Counted from the stretch's first letter, positions 49,715 through 61,575 are shown. The stretch: DNA of 64,000 nt from Bradysia coprophila (GCF_014529535.1 NC_050738.1:4906588-4970587); one strand, 5' to 3'. Notes: generated by a model from the sequence alone, not told the origin. A program made the numbers and translations.

Positions 49715-52039
49715 ATGTCGTCTGATAAGGAAAAACAAGCGTCCAAGTCAAATGACAAAGAATTGGACGATCTGCTAGACAGTAAGTAAAAGTGTTCGTG
49801 TGTTTACTTTTGAAAAAAATTAGAGCGAAGAGACACACAGAATTTTTTAATAAAAAGGAAATTATGTAATGCATCGAGGAAAAGCGCTTTTGCGCTAAAA
49901 ATAAACGAAATTCATTTTTTTAGGTGTGCTAGAAGATTTCGATAAAACTAAAGATGCAACCGTTACGGTTCCTACTACTGGATCAGTCCCGGATGAAGAT
50001 CTTTTACCGAATGATGAAATGATGATGAAGTAAGTTTAATTGAAATCATTTTTAATCTAAGAAGTTTGTTCAACCTTTTGATTCGCGATTCTTCATTCGC
50101 GACAAGTACTGATTAAATAGTACAACACTGTTTTAACAACAGTTATGTGTGTTGGAATAGTGTGTACTGTACGGTTTACACACACGCATGTGACCTTTGC
50201 ATCTTACCTTTACCTTAAACTTGCATTCATCAAAGAGAAAGTGAATGAATGAAAACCACAAACCTTTTTCAAACATTCTTTGCCGCGTCATTTTGTTGTT
50301 TTGCTACCAATTATCGACAGATCCTAATTGTGATTAGCAATAGATGCCCTGCCGACCGTCAAAAATAATTTACTTTGTGACCACTTTTACGCCGTGTTGA
50401 CCTAAAAATCCTCTTTCGTCTGCCGGCTTGTTACCTGTACCTTTAATACGGTCTTGTGCGTTACATAAGATCGTTCTCTATTCAACGATTAAAGTACGAA
50501 ACTAAAGCAACTACTCAGAGATGGTTCATAAAGTATGTCACGCGTGACGACTATTTGTATCTCGTTCTATCACATTTTCAACCATATCTTGGATCGCTTC
50601 CACACACGTGGCATACTTCATGAATGAGCCCTCAGCCTAAATATCACAGCACAAATCGTATTAGTCTCTAAACAGAGGCATGTGGTCTATGATCTCCTTA
50701 TCAATTTCACCGTTTTCCCTCTCCCCATTGTACATAATAGATTTTACCTTCAAATAACTCGACTTAACCAAGAAATTCCTTTGATTTACGAAGATGACAC
50801 TGCTTTCCTTACAGACAAGCTCAATTGCTGGAACAACATATGGCCTCTTTATTCGGAACGACAGCAGACGATGGCATGCCTAGTGCAGAACAATTCAGTT
50901 TAGGTCTACAAAAAATAGCAGGTTAATTGAACACGAAAATTTTGTTTTAAAAAAATGAACTCGACTAAATTGTCTTCAATTTTTCGGTCTTTTGCAGAAG
51001 CCACTTCAATGGCGATGAGTGGAGACGGTATTGAGACAGCCGAACCTCAATTTGTGGACAGTATAACACAAGCAATTCAAGTAAGTGATCCGTTGAAAAA
51101 AACGATTTTTTCATATCAGGTTCGTGATTGTTATTTCTGTTGCAACAGGGCCTGAGGGAAGGTACAGAGAATTTAAATGCCTCAATGCCACCGGCCGATT
51201 TGGCAGGAATGTTCTCGGGACTACAAATGAACGATGTAAGCTGTCGATGTTGTTTTTTCAATAGCAAATCAAATTAACACAATTCAAACTGTAGGAAGGC
51301 GGCGACAATCCATTTTTACCGTTTGTGCAAGGTATGATGCAAAGTTTATTGTCAGCGGAGGTGTTGTTACCAAGTTTAAACGAATTACTTGAGAAGTATC
51401 CCGTGTGGCTGGCTGAAAACGGTGACAAGATCGATCCAGCTGATAAGGAGAGGTAAGCCTAAAACTATTGGTAGTCTGAAAGCCACTGAAGTAGCACGGA
51501 CGGGTCTCTTCAGTTCTTCATCAGTATACGAATTGGAGGAAGATCTACGATTTTTGGTTCAATTCCATAGAATCAGTCGAGTGTGTTCCAATCTTACGTG
51601 CTATCGACTCAAGCAGTGGTAGATGATGATAATTTGTAAATCTCGATGATGAACTGAGAATGTCATGTGCCCACGTTCATTTGAATCGCTACTATGCATA
51701 AAGCCGCTGACCACAATTCTTGAACTCCACAGATACATGAAGCAGCAGGAACTGTTCAAAGTAATTTGCGCCGATCTCGAGCAGGAGAAACCAAACGATT
51801 CGGCCGAGGTGAAATCGGATCGATTCAAAAAAGTGCTGGACAATATGAAAAAGGTAAAACTGAAGTTCCCATTCATTCCAAGGAAATGTGTCCGTGATCC
51901 ACAAGATGCGATAATTAAATGTTTCTCATTTCAGCTTCACGATTACGGCCAACCACCCGCAGAGCTTGTTGATGCTGGCGTAGATATGCCACAGTTACCT
52001 CCGATGGGCGATCCGTCGTCACAATGTCCCATGATGTAG
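49715..52039 (+). CDS. Pex19: Peroxin-19, farnesylated peroxisomal membrane protein receptor
   Basis: Eight exons in phase, 49715-49781, 49924-50029, 50815-50921, 50998-51080, 51149-51235, 51295-51452, 51733-51853 and 51935-52039, give 277 residues. Pex19 binds newly made peroxisomal membrane proteins in the cytosol and docks on Pex3. The N-terminal acidic helix with ELDDLLDSVLEDFDK (about 15-30) matches the Pex3-binding segment. The middle and C-terminal helical domain has NPFLPFVQGMMQSLLSAEVL, LPSLNELLEKYPVWL and YMKQQELFKVIC. It ends in CPMM (274-277), a CaaX box for farnesylation, as in other family members. The start ATG has context CGAAATGTC. Intron 2 is the longest, at 785 bases. Convergent with PIG-N, whose stop lies 303 bases away. 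Confidence 0.96.
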
Positions 52040-52341
52040 ATATATTCATCGAGGCCATCATCACGTTTCATAGTTCACCGGAGCCACTCATTTGTCTTTC
52101 GATTGTTACAAAACGTTAATTTTAGGCGGGAAGAACAGTATAGCATGTAATGATATTAAGGGGCAGGGCAGGGGGCATTATGTTTGGTATTATTTGACTG
52201 CAGCAATTAGTCGAGTTTCTTTTGACAGTCAGCTTTTAATAATTCGACGGGTGAGAGAAATGATGGACAAGAAATTTGTATTTAAAAATGAAACGAAAGA
52301 GTAAAAATACATTTGTAAACGGACGCTGCGCGCACACCTAT

Positions 52342-52347
52342 TTTATT
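52342..52347 (-). terminator. Polyadenylation signal overlapping the PIG-N stop codon
   Basis: On the minus strand the last codons read GAATAAAAT, so AATAAA contains the TAA stop. If this signal is used, the 3' untranslated region would be only about 15-30 bases. Confidence 0.5.
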
Positions 52348-55300
52348 CAAATTTGTAAACCGATGACCGTTGTTTGGCGCGTACAAAATTCAGTTCCGTT
52401 TCCATCAACCATTTTGCTAAAAGTTGTAGCGCACATAGCGCTACGGTTGTGGTCTCGATGATCACAAAATGTGATATGGAGGTGCCGATTTGCAGCCAGG
52501 AACCTTTATTCGTTACGAGAAACAAAAAGTGGATGCCCATGATGTTGCAAATGGACAATATGGCGAGGAAAATTCGATCCATTGGAAGCTGCAAATGAAT
52601 GACGAAAGTTTGTTATGGTGTCAGTGATTTTGAGGATTTCTATTTGCGGTCTCAACCTTATACGCTGCATAAACGCCAGTAAATGCACAAACGACCAGTA
52701 TTAATGGTATGACCAATTTAATTACGACCAGAACGCTCATCAGAGCTCTCGCAAACACGGCAACAAAGCAACGCACACTGTTCGGATCGAATGAACTGAT
52801 CGAGGCGAAATTACCCGTTCCGAAAAATGCCAGCATCACGTACAGCATCTGTAGAGGTTTCGGTTAAGGAAATTTTGTTTTCTTTATGGGACGCTTGGAC
52901 TTCAAACAGTTAGAAATAAAAAGGATACGAAAGTGAAGGCATTCGTGTACGTGTTCGGCTCCGAACGTTTCGTCATATTTGTCTGAAAAATATTCGATGA
53001 ATTGGGCGGCTTATCGTTCACAGATATCCAAACTTACAAAACTTTGGTTCTCATTGACCGTCCCCTGATGCATTTCAACGAAATATTCCAAATTCAGTGA
53101 CAAAACCAGTAGGAATATCGGTTCGTATGACAATGACATCAACAGATACGGAATACTTAGTCCATCAATTACCGCCTCCAGTCGACGCTCAGTCGTTTGT
53201 AGTAGCGGTAATGTAAACGCACTGACTGTAAGGAATTCAGTTTTAAATTGATGTTTGTCGTAAAGTAAATTTTGTCCCTAACTTACTCAGACATATCCAC
53301 GATACTATCTGGCATACGATGTTCAGACCGGTGCTGAAGTGGACAATAAGTAAGCATGATGATGCCGCAGTGAATGTTATGAGATGGCACATCTTATAAA
53401 AGTTGTAGTTCTGATACAGTGAGTGGCACAATCTTATTGACCAAAGGACAATTCCTGAAATTCTAAAAATTCGAATTTAGTCTCCAGATATCTGGATGTG
53501 GTCACAATTGCCTATTAAAAATCTTAGAAACAAAAAATATTTACAAAAGTTCCGTGCTGTGATTGTCATTGTTTCCAACGATAGGTAGCAGAGGAAACAC
53601 GGACAGAATAATGTTCGTCAACAGCCACTTCTTATTGACTAGGCAAAACCGTTTTCGATCATCTAAAAATCACGAAACAATTCAGAGTTCAACATCCACT
53701 GAACGATCCAACTAAACAAACCATTTGAAATCACAATGTAGATAGGCACGAGCACCAGAAGAACACTAACGACGTGCCGATAGAAAAATGTCCACACCTA
53801 CGGTAGAAACAGAAACAAAAAATTTGAGTCGAAATCTCGAGAAGTAACTGGAAATTGCAAATCTATACCAAAGACTCCACAGCTGCGATTAAAACGAAAA
53901 CTCGAATGTCTTTTACAACATTCAGTATTGATGTAAAAGATATCGGTAGCCAACATACAAATGGGGCACAGAATATTAGCGCTGTTGATATTGACAGACT
54001 TTGACCTGGAAGTTAGACGAGGAATGAGTTCACTGTTAGGACCCAAGCATAAAAATACTAACAGTAACCGAACACTAGCACGAGGAATAGACCAAACAAT
54101 GCGACGTTGCTGTAGCTTCTGTTAATCTGTAAGTTTACATCAAGGACGTTTTTACTACTGGTCCGCAGAGGTGCTTGCACCAAATAGCAAATCCAAGCAA
54201 TCATGGATAGAGCGACGGCTGTTAACAGCCAATACTGATAATAGGACTGGAAAAATTCCACTCCATTTAGCGATTGTTCCAAAAAATGTTTACTTCGTTG
54301 GATCTGTTCGGAAGCAATGTATTCAATTTCAAATATTTCCTTGCACAAAGCTTCTTACCGCTTCGTCATATTTTCCGGCATCTAAAAGCCTATTGATTTG
54401 GATCTCTGCCGATGTCATATGACTACCATCGAATGTGTGGTAGTCGTTCAAGTACTTGCTTAACGAGCCCGTCAAGAACTCGTTCCTCAAGTGTTTGTAT
54501 TGTTCGGCTATTTGTAGAGCGTTGTGGAACATTGCTTTTGCTGTGTAAGACTACAAGCAAAAGGTATTTTGTATTTTGTACTATAAGTCCCGATTCATCC
54601 GCCCTCCGAATCCTTACCGCCGATACATTTAAATATTCCAGTGGCAATTGACCATAACTGTTAACTGGTACCGGTATGCCCAGTAATGTTGCCATCAATG
54701 GAGCAATATCAATTTGATTTATATCAAAACGCGGAACTCTATTTGATCCTATAATACTGTGTAATTGATCCGTAGTCGCAGTCGGCTTCTCGGTATGTTT
54801 GGGAATGCCTGCTCCCCAAGCAACTATCGGAGTTTGTGTTTCGTAGTCATCTCCATCACCGTGTGAACCTTGGTAAAATCAAGCATAGTTACCGATTATT
54901 TATTGAGTATCGAAGCTCAAAAATCACCTCTGTCAGTCATTCCGTGATCAGCGGTAAATATAAATGCAGTTCGATCGTCAGGAAAGACCTCATTGAATAA
55001 TTTGTTAATCCTTTCGACTCCTTGATCGACAGCTATTAGATTGTCATTGAACAATCTGAAAATTTGTGTCATTACAGACAGTTGAGTACCATATGCCGGA
55101 ATAAAATGCTCTCTCGTACTCACTTTGTATTGGGCTTGTGTGTGTGACCGGCCGTATCCAGCCCCAACAAATGGAGAAAGTAAACCGTTTCGTTATCCGA
55201 TTGTAATTGCTCCCGACGAGCGTTAACAAATCGTTCAACATTATCGAATACCCAGGTGTCCAGCGCCGTTGTACTATGACTACCGGAGAAATCTTGCATG

Positions 55301-56033
55301 ACTTTGTCGTAAGAAAACGTTCTCATATTCCGATTGTTCGATTTCATTTCGAAAATGGTTAAAATGTCTGGACTTCCCCACGCATAGGTTGTCTAATATG
55401 TGAATAGAGTTGAATGAACTAATTGAATTTGAGTATTTTGAGCACTTTACATCACTTCTATTGAACACCGAATCGAAATCGACCGGATTCTCTTGCCAGC
55501 CTTTGAATAGAGCACTTGGATCTTCGTACATTCCTAATTTACAATAGAGACGCGCTTCGATCAATTGATTCTAATAGTAAATGTTGTGCATTACACTGAC
55601 CTGCAATTAGAGCGACATGTCCGGTACGCGATTCTGTTGGTACTCCCGTGTGTGAAATGCCATGAATACCCTCATTTAATACAATGTTCCTCAAAAACTT
55701 TGTGTTAGCACATCCGTTTCGGTAAAATGATTCAGCCCTCAGTCCATCGGCTGAAAATAGTACCAGCCTACAGGTGATGCAAGTGATAAATGATTCGATT
55801 TGAATGTATAGAAAGTTCAATGGTATGTACCTTCTAGCCGGTGGATCAAGGATTTTTTTCTGATGCTGAAGGCCAGTAATGATTGGTGATTGGAAGTATA
55901 TGACAAAAATTGAGACTAGGAATAGTAGGTGTAGAACACCGCCGAGTAGAATGAGTTTTAACATTTCGGGAATCGTTTTTTGTTCACTGATGCTTTTCAC
56001 TGAGTTAAGGCACACATTCATGGGCGGCTTCAA
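52343..56033 (-). CDS. PIG-N: GPI ethanolamine phosphate transferase 1 (PIG-N), one apparent frameshift
   Basis: Fifteen exons: 56033-55831, 55767-55601, 55533-55451, 55392-55124, 55055-54928, 54868-54618, 54550-54069, 54005-53869, 53797-53722, 53662-53545, 53462-53287, 53225-53038, 52982-52929, 52848-52657, 52588-52343. The model is about 922 residues, close to the human length. The enzyme adds phosphoethanolamine to the first mannose of GPI precursors in the ER membrane. After a membrane segment (24-47) comes the alkaline-phosphatase-like luminal domain: ADGLRAE with D75, [10 protein letters not shown] with catalytic T112, [11 protein letters not shown] with D277/H278. The C-terminal half is multi-spanning and includes [15 protein letters not shown] and [15 protein letters not shown]. 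Within exon 7 the frame changes at 54347-54349 (AAA on the plus strand): dropping one base restores the family SLCKE motif and the correct exit phase. Starting at the ATG at 55964 would fit the family N-terminus better. Confidence 0.93.
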
Positions 56034-56856
56034 TCAACAGAATTATAAAAGTCGCTCAAGAAATCCCATTATTCTTACACAATGTTACTATTCAACATTT
56101 TAACAATGAAACAACGGAGTTTCACTAAATGAATCACACAAAAAGAAAATTGTTTATCTCTGAAGATTTGTATGTGTTCATTGTTGTGTCAATCGATCAG
56201 ATGTTCGAGTAAAATGTCATTGTGACAACACAACATGATGACAAGAGTGATGATTATGAATGAGCCAACCTAAACACATACATATATGCACACCGGCTCT
56301 ATGGAGGTTCGTTAGTACACTACACATAGTGTTGTCAGTTGGTTAGTTGGTTAGTGACAAGAATTTGGATCATTTTTCATGGACAAAAGAAAATTTGTAA
56401 AATTTTGTAGGTTAACAAAGGAAAAACGTCTTTTAAAAGCCAACGGCCAGTGTAGCTACTAATAAACTAGGCCCCATCTTTTGGATGGGTCAGATCCCTT
56501 GACTGACTGACTAATTTTTTCAAGAAGATTTTTGTAATCCGAGCAAAAAAAATCACTAAAAGTTATATAAAAGTACAAGGGTATGCATCCGGTAGCAAAG
56601 TTTAGCTTAGAGATTCTTATTCCCTTTACTTAAATACCACAGATTCTCAATCCACATAAAAAACTTCGTTCATATCACGTTCTTCAAAATGGCTCATACG
56701 TATTTTCAGTACTTCAGAGGCATCGATGCTTTGCTGAAAAGTATACATTTGGGTGATTTTTAAATACTGTCTTTTGATGATATCTTTCCACCAGAATCAT
56801 TTTTCAAGTATGTACGACTGCAATAACGACCACGAATTGTTAGCTTTCACCATAAA
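56034..56856. other. Upstream region of PIG-N, no gene seen
   Basis: AT-rich flank without supported coding sequence or recognised repeat. Confidence 0.45.
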
Positions 56857-57025
56857 ACTCTCTCTAGCAACCAAACTCTCAATTCTCTGTGTCAAATTCA
56901 CACCTTATTTCTTTGTATTTTACAAACACTATTCTACATTTTGAATAACTACGCTGTAATTTACATGTAAAGGCTACTTGATTCTTTTACCACCTTAATA
57001 AAAGTAGTTTGTTTGCTCGAGAGAG
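56857..57025 (-). mobile_element. MITE family M1, copy 2
   Basis: Reverse-orientation match to 34727-34898: GTGTCAAATTCACACC, TTTCTTTGTATTTTACAAAC, TGTAATTTACATGTAAA and AAGGCTACTTGA appear in reverse-complement order. Ends are CTCTCTCTAGCAACCAAAC and GAGAGAGTTTGG-like inverted repeats. Confidence 0.8.
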
Positions 57026-57160
57026 TTTGGTTGTAGCAGTTTGACCAACCATGAGAAAACTAAGCAGTTTATGAAAATTTCGTTACACTGCTCACTTTTT
57101 TTAGAGGTGGTATAGTACATTACGTTACAAGGGAGATACTTTCCGAGTGACGTATATAGT

Positions 57161-57277
57161 TTTACATGCTTGCTAAGCAGGGCGAAAGTAAGAAATGTCA
57201 AATTCAAGGGGCGAAAGCGATAGCTTTCGCCCCGTGGGTTTACATTTCTTTTTCGCCCCGCTTAGCAAGCATGTAAA
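57161..57277. repeat. Foldback, 117 bp, GGGCGAAA arms
   Basis: TTTACATGCTTGCTAAGCAG plus GGCGAAAG (57161-57188) pairs with TTTCGCCCCGCTTAGCAAGC plus ATGTAAA (57251-57277). A second inner palindrome (GGGGCGAAAGCGATAGCTTT followed by CGCCCC) sits in the middle. Confidence 0.85.
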
Positions 57278-57284
57278 GTTTTTT

Positions 57285-57480
57285 TTCATGCTTCGGGGCC
57301 GAAAATGAGGGCAATTTTTCGAATTTTCTCGGGTTTCCGGCCCTCTGCATGAAAACTCACATGTGCACCTGTTTGGGACGGTTGATTTAAGGCACTTTCG
57401 CTTGTAGACCTCACTTCGTTCGGCCTACAATCCGCGAAATTGCCTTAAATCAATCGTCCAAAACAGGTACACAAATGACT
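57285..57480. repeat. Repeat related to 43120-43480
   Basis: CATGCTTCGGGGCCGAAAAT, TTTCTCGGGTTT, CTCTGCATGAAA and CTGTTTGGGACGGTTGATTT match the repeat upstream of Rpf1. The right half is a foldback around TGTAGACCTCACTTCGTTCG and GGCCTACA. Confidence 0.65.
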
Positions 57481-57861
57481 ATTTTATAAAAGAGAGACAC
57501 CCAGCCGAACGTGCGCGAGTTTTTCCATTATATTGATTAATACTACAATTTTAGCTAACCACCGATGCCTCTTAAGTTTTATTGTCTGCTAACAGACCCT
57601 GGAAAGGGGCGAATTTCTCGCTAACCTCTTAAATAAAAATGGAACTCGTGTTCACACTCGTCCAAACCTTAATTTTTTTCTTATCATCGATACCAAGATA
57701 TTACACAAAAATTTTTTTTGGAATAAATCCTAGAATATTATTCCAGTATATTCCATTAACGAACTTAACCCAAAAATTTCTTTGTTAGTATTTATAATTT
57801 TCTTTTGTGGAAAACCATTAAGAATAACTCAACTTAAACACGGTATTATGATGGGACGATA

Positions 57862-58563
57862 CAAAAATTCTTTTGGGAATATCTCTCAGATCCCCCGACT
57901 GTTATGTTATTTCCCATCTTTGAACTTATCCTCGGGAATGGAATTCCCCGTCTAATAAAAAAAGTTTTTGAAATCCGTTGAGGATTACGTGAAGTTTTCG
58001 TTTTATCTAGGAACGAGAGAAAAATTCTTTTGTGAATATCTCAAAGATCACCCGTCCGTTATGACCTATCTTCGAACTTAGCCTCAGCAATTTAATTCGC
58101 TGTCGATTAAAAAAAAACATTTTGGAAATCCATCGAAAACTACTCGAGTTATCGTGGAATCAAGCGACAAAACAAAAATTCTTTTGAGAATATCTCTAAG
58201 ATCACCCGTCTGTTATAGTCCATCTTCGAACTTAACCTCAGGAATTCAATTCCTCGTCGATTGAAATTCTTTTGGGAATATCTCTAAGATCACCCATCCG
58301 TTACGACCCATCTTCGAACTTAACCTGAGGAATTTAATTCCCCGTGAAATAAAAAAAAGTTTTTGGAAATCCGTTGAAAACTACTCGAGTTATCGTGTTA
58401 TCAAGGGACGAGACAAGAATTCTTTTGGGAATATCTCTAAGATCACCCGACCGTCATAGCCCATTTTCAAACTTAACCACAGGAATTCAATTCCCCGTCG
58501 ATTAAAAAAAAGTTTTTGGAAATCCGTTGAGAATTAGTCAAGTTATCGTGTTATCAAGGAATC
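57862..58563 (+). repeat. Tandem repeat, unit about 155 bp, five copies
   Basis: Units start at about 57862, 58021, 58174, 58264 and 58417, each with AAATTCTTTTGGGAATATCT, AAGATCACCCG, TTCGAACTTAACCTCAGGAA, TTCAATTCCCCGTCGATTAA and a TTTTGGAAATCCGTTGA block. Spacings are 159, 153, 90 and 153 bases, so the third unit is truncated. Divergence of roughly a tenth or more suggests an old satellite-like array. Confidence 0.85.
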
Positions 58564-59829
58564 ATCAAAGTGTGACAAACATTTTCTACATTTTAGGTTT
58601 TTGGTCATACATTCATGCATTTTCAATCATAGTAGTAAACATTGTGTGACAAACATTTTAGGGTGTTTATCATCCATAAGACCCATGACTTTCAGTCAAG
58701 GGAATTATCGAATTTAAATATCCGATTAATCTAAGCATTTTAATTGCGTTTACCGACGTTTTTAAAAAAATCGATAATACCGTTTTTACCGGTAAATTTC
58801 TATGGCATATAAGGTTTCAATCCAATAGGTTATGCTTTCTTGAGGGATACAGTATTTTCATGGTCCCTATTTAACTTTTGTTGCCGGTATTGAAAATCCC
58901 AAGAACCGGTATTCAGCTTCACCACAGTTCTGCAGTGCTGTGGCTTCACCGTTTTTTACCGGTGTTTTTATTTCCCAGGTGCAGACCTTAATTCAAAATC
59001 TTTTTTTTTCATTTGTTTAAATATTACATTTTCCTGCATGAAAAACCCAATTACACTAAACTCATTACTCATTTTTGGCGGCGCCTCGATGAAATACGTT
59101 ATTTCTCGATTGTCACATACACTAGACTTAGGATGACTTAGTGAACAATATTCCTAACGGGACATTACAGAAAAAGCTACAACGCTTCAGTCACAGATTA
59201 ATGCAAACGGCGACAATTAACTACATTTTCTAAAGGAAATATATCCGAAAAATTCTAAATTTTCTTTGACAATGGATTTTTCTGTATTTCAAGTATTTTC
59301 TTTGATTTTGCTGAGGATTTCTTGAGGATTTTCTCTGAATTTGAGAATTTTCTTTTGTAAAATTTAGAAGGAATTTCTTTTGACTGACAAAGGATTTTCT
59401 ATGAATATTTGCCACTTGTTTGGAAGTTAGCCAAAGTTCTTTCCCGATTCGAGCCAATTTTTCAAAAATTGATTTGCAGAAATTTTCCAATATTTGGTAA
59501 GATTTTCCAAAACTTGCTTAAATTTGCTCAAAAAACGTTTTATCAAATTTTGGAAAGTCTTCGCAAATCTAGCAAATCAATTTTCCAAAAATAGGCACTT
59601 CGAATAATAAAACTCTGATCGATTCCGAAATAGAATTCCGTTCGCATTTTAAGATGTCTTCAGCCAACGTTATACTTGAAATCTCCTGCAGTGATAAAGC
59701 TAACTTAAAAAATTTAACTCGCACAGAACATAAATTTCTTTAAACAAAGCCACGTAATCTTTTGGTTGCCCAAATATTTTTGCTGAAAAGAAAAACCAAT
59801 TATTTTCTCATGGCTCAAACATCAACATT
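58564..59829. other. Intergenic region, no gene seen
   Basis: AT-rich sequence. A run of TTTCC/AAAATTT-rich quasi-repeats lies at 59230-59600. Short open frames there are low-complexity and not supported as genes. Confidence 0.45.
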
Positions 59830-59835
59830 TTTATT
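59830..59835 (-). terminator. Polyadenylation signal AATAAA
   Basis: AATAAA on the minus strand, 6 bases past the LRR-gene stop codon. Confidence 0.6.
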
Positions 59836-59841
59836 AATTAT

Positions 59842-61575
59842 TTAAATTAGCGACATCTCCTCTAATGTTGATCTTTCGTCTCGCACTTCAATATTTCTCT
59901 GGAATATCGGAACAACATTCTTAATAACACTGATTGCCAGTAAACACACGAGCACAAGGAAAATGCAAATTAAAAGAGATTCTACTTTCCCCATGGAAAT
60001 TGCTTCAAAATTGTTAGTGCTGGTTGCAGGCAAAACAATTTCTGCACTTTCCACATTGTCGTCATCAACGATCAGAAATTTCGAGGCCTCTAAATTGTGG
60101 TAGCAGGTGATGCCATTGACGTGCGTATCGGTTGTCCGAACTTCTGATATTATGTATGGATTAACAACGACAGAGATTCCATCTCGTTTCCAATGCCGTT
60201 GGATTCCTGATAAGTCATCGCAGTCAAACTTATTGCCGTCGATGCTCACATACTGCAAGGACGGGTACATGGCTGATGTTAAATTGCTTAAGTCATCCAA
60301 ATTGTTACCATCCAAATGGAACTCTTCCAAATTTGCCGAATTCCAGTGAAGCATTTCGAAGTTGATTTTCTTCAGATCATTGCCTGACAAATCCAGTAAG
60401 CGTAGCTTCTGCTGGTGATGGAAGGTACCGTATTGTATGTTCGATAGTTTGGTGTTTCGTAGTGATAAGCGTTCCAGGTTATCGAACTTTTCGAACGTAG
60501 TTATGTTCAATTTACCAATTTTACTGTCCGAAACGTCCAGAATTCTTAGCGACGAATTCAGTAGTTTTATCACATCCACAATATTTTCGATATTATTTTT
60601 CGATGTGTTAAAAACGGTCATGTTGTCCAGGTCGCCGTCAATATTGATCTTGGAGATCTTGTTCGCTGATACATTTATTTCGCTCACATTTCCAGTCAAT
60701 GACAAAGAACCCAATTCGTTTTCCTCGATCAGTAAAACAAAAGACGTCGCACTTTGGACGCAGTTTGCATCGAAAACCGTTAATTGATTTTGGTTCAGGT
60801 CCAACATTTTCAAATTCGTCAAATAAGTGAAAACTGAACATTCCAGTTGTTTCAGCCGATTGTTGCCCAGTTTCAGTTCCCCCAACTGTACGAGTTCGTC
60901 AAACAGTCCCGTTGAAATGTTTGCCACCCGATTCCAACTCAAATCCAAGACTTCTAATCCAGTTAAAGGTGTAAAAGTTCGATTGTCAATTTCCACAATC
61001 AAATTGTGGGAAAGGTTCAACAAAGTCATTTTACTGTTAGAGTTGAATGCCAACGGATCGATCTGGCTGATGCTATTGTACGACATGTCCACAACGCTTA
61101 ATTTTTTCGCTCCGTAAAACAACGACGATGGTATATCGATGAGTTGATTATGTGATGCGATCAATGTTAATAGATTCGTTGCTTGTTCGAAATCTTTACT
61201 GCGCAATGATTCCAGACCCAACGAGGAGACATTTAACAAACGACACGCTTTGTACCACGTAAAAATTATAGGAAGTTCTTTCCGATAACAGTTTCTGAAT
61301 TGAATTTGATGTCGGCGCTCCTTGTAGAACAAGTAACCGTATTCACTTTCGCACGCTATCGCAGAGAAATCTTTGAAATAATCTCTGAATGCTTTGTTCG
61401 GATCACAAACGAATTCGAACGTTTCTACACCCTCAACCGTTGTGTAAATGCATTTCGATGTTTTTTCATACTTTTCCGATAAAACACTGCCTCCCATGCC
61501 GAGGAGGAAGACCAGGACAATGGAAATTGTTTTTAATGAATGAATGATGTGATCCATGTTTGAGTGGTGCGACAA
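59842..61575 (-). CDS. Leucine-rich-repeat single-pass membrane protein, intronless
   Basis: This is a single-exon 577-residue protein. A hydrophobic signal sequence (about 13-33, SLKTISIVLVFLLGMGGSVL) is followed by a Cys-containing N-terminal cap. An array of about a dozen LRRs then runs from roughly residue 110 to 440 (for example LTLIASHNQLIDIPSSLF, LEVLDLSWNRVANISTGLF, LRLLDLSGNDLKKINFEML). A C-terminal cap carries FDCDDLSGIQRHW, and one membrane helix spans about 531-552 before a 25-residue cytoplasmic tail without a TIR or kinase domain. It probably acts at the cell surface or is secreted, as an adhesion or recognition receptor. Similar insect proteins are often annotated only as LRR proteins. 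A second ATG at residue 7 is an equally possible start. The closest family and ligand are unknown. Confidence 0.9.
   Translation of the reverse strand: MSHHSNMDHIIHSLKTISIVLVFLLGMGGSVLSEKYEKTSKCIYTTVEGVETFEFVCDPNKAFRDYFKDFSAIACESEYGYLFYKERRHQIQFRNCYRKELPIIFTWYKACRLLNVSSLGLESLRSKDFEQATNLLTLIASHNQLIDIPSSLFYGAKKLSVVDMSYNSISQIDPLAFNSNSKMTLLNLSHNLIVEIDNRTFTPLTGLEVLDLSWNRVANISTGLFDELVQLGELKLGNNRLKQLECSVFTYLTNLKMLDLNQNQLTVFDANCVQSATSFVLLIEENELGSLSLTGNVSEINVSANKISKINIDGDLDNMTVFNTSKNNIENIVDVIKLLNSSLRILDVSDSKIGKLNITTFEKFDNLERLSLRNTKLSNIQYGTFHHQQKLRLLDLSGNDLKKINFEMLHWNSANLEEFHLDGNNLDDLSNLTSAMYPSLQYVSIDGNKFDCDDLSGIQRHWKRDGISVVVNPYIISEVRTTDTHVNGITCYHNLEASKFLIVDDDNVESAEIVLPATSTNNFEAISMGKVESLLICIFLVLVCLLAISVIKNVVPIFQRNIEVRDERSTLEEMSLI

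Noticed and set aside
54330-54358. A 19-base intron that would explain the PIG-N frame change
   Set aside because: Although it starts GTAAGA and ends CAAG, it is too short to be spliced and would remove family-conserved residues.
60437-60787. 116-codon plus-strand open frame
   Set aside because: Antisense to the LRR gene; periodic leucine/serine content mirrors the repeats.
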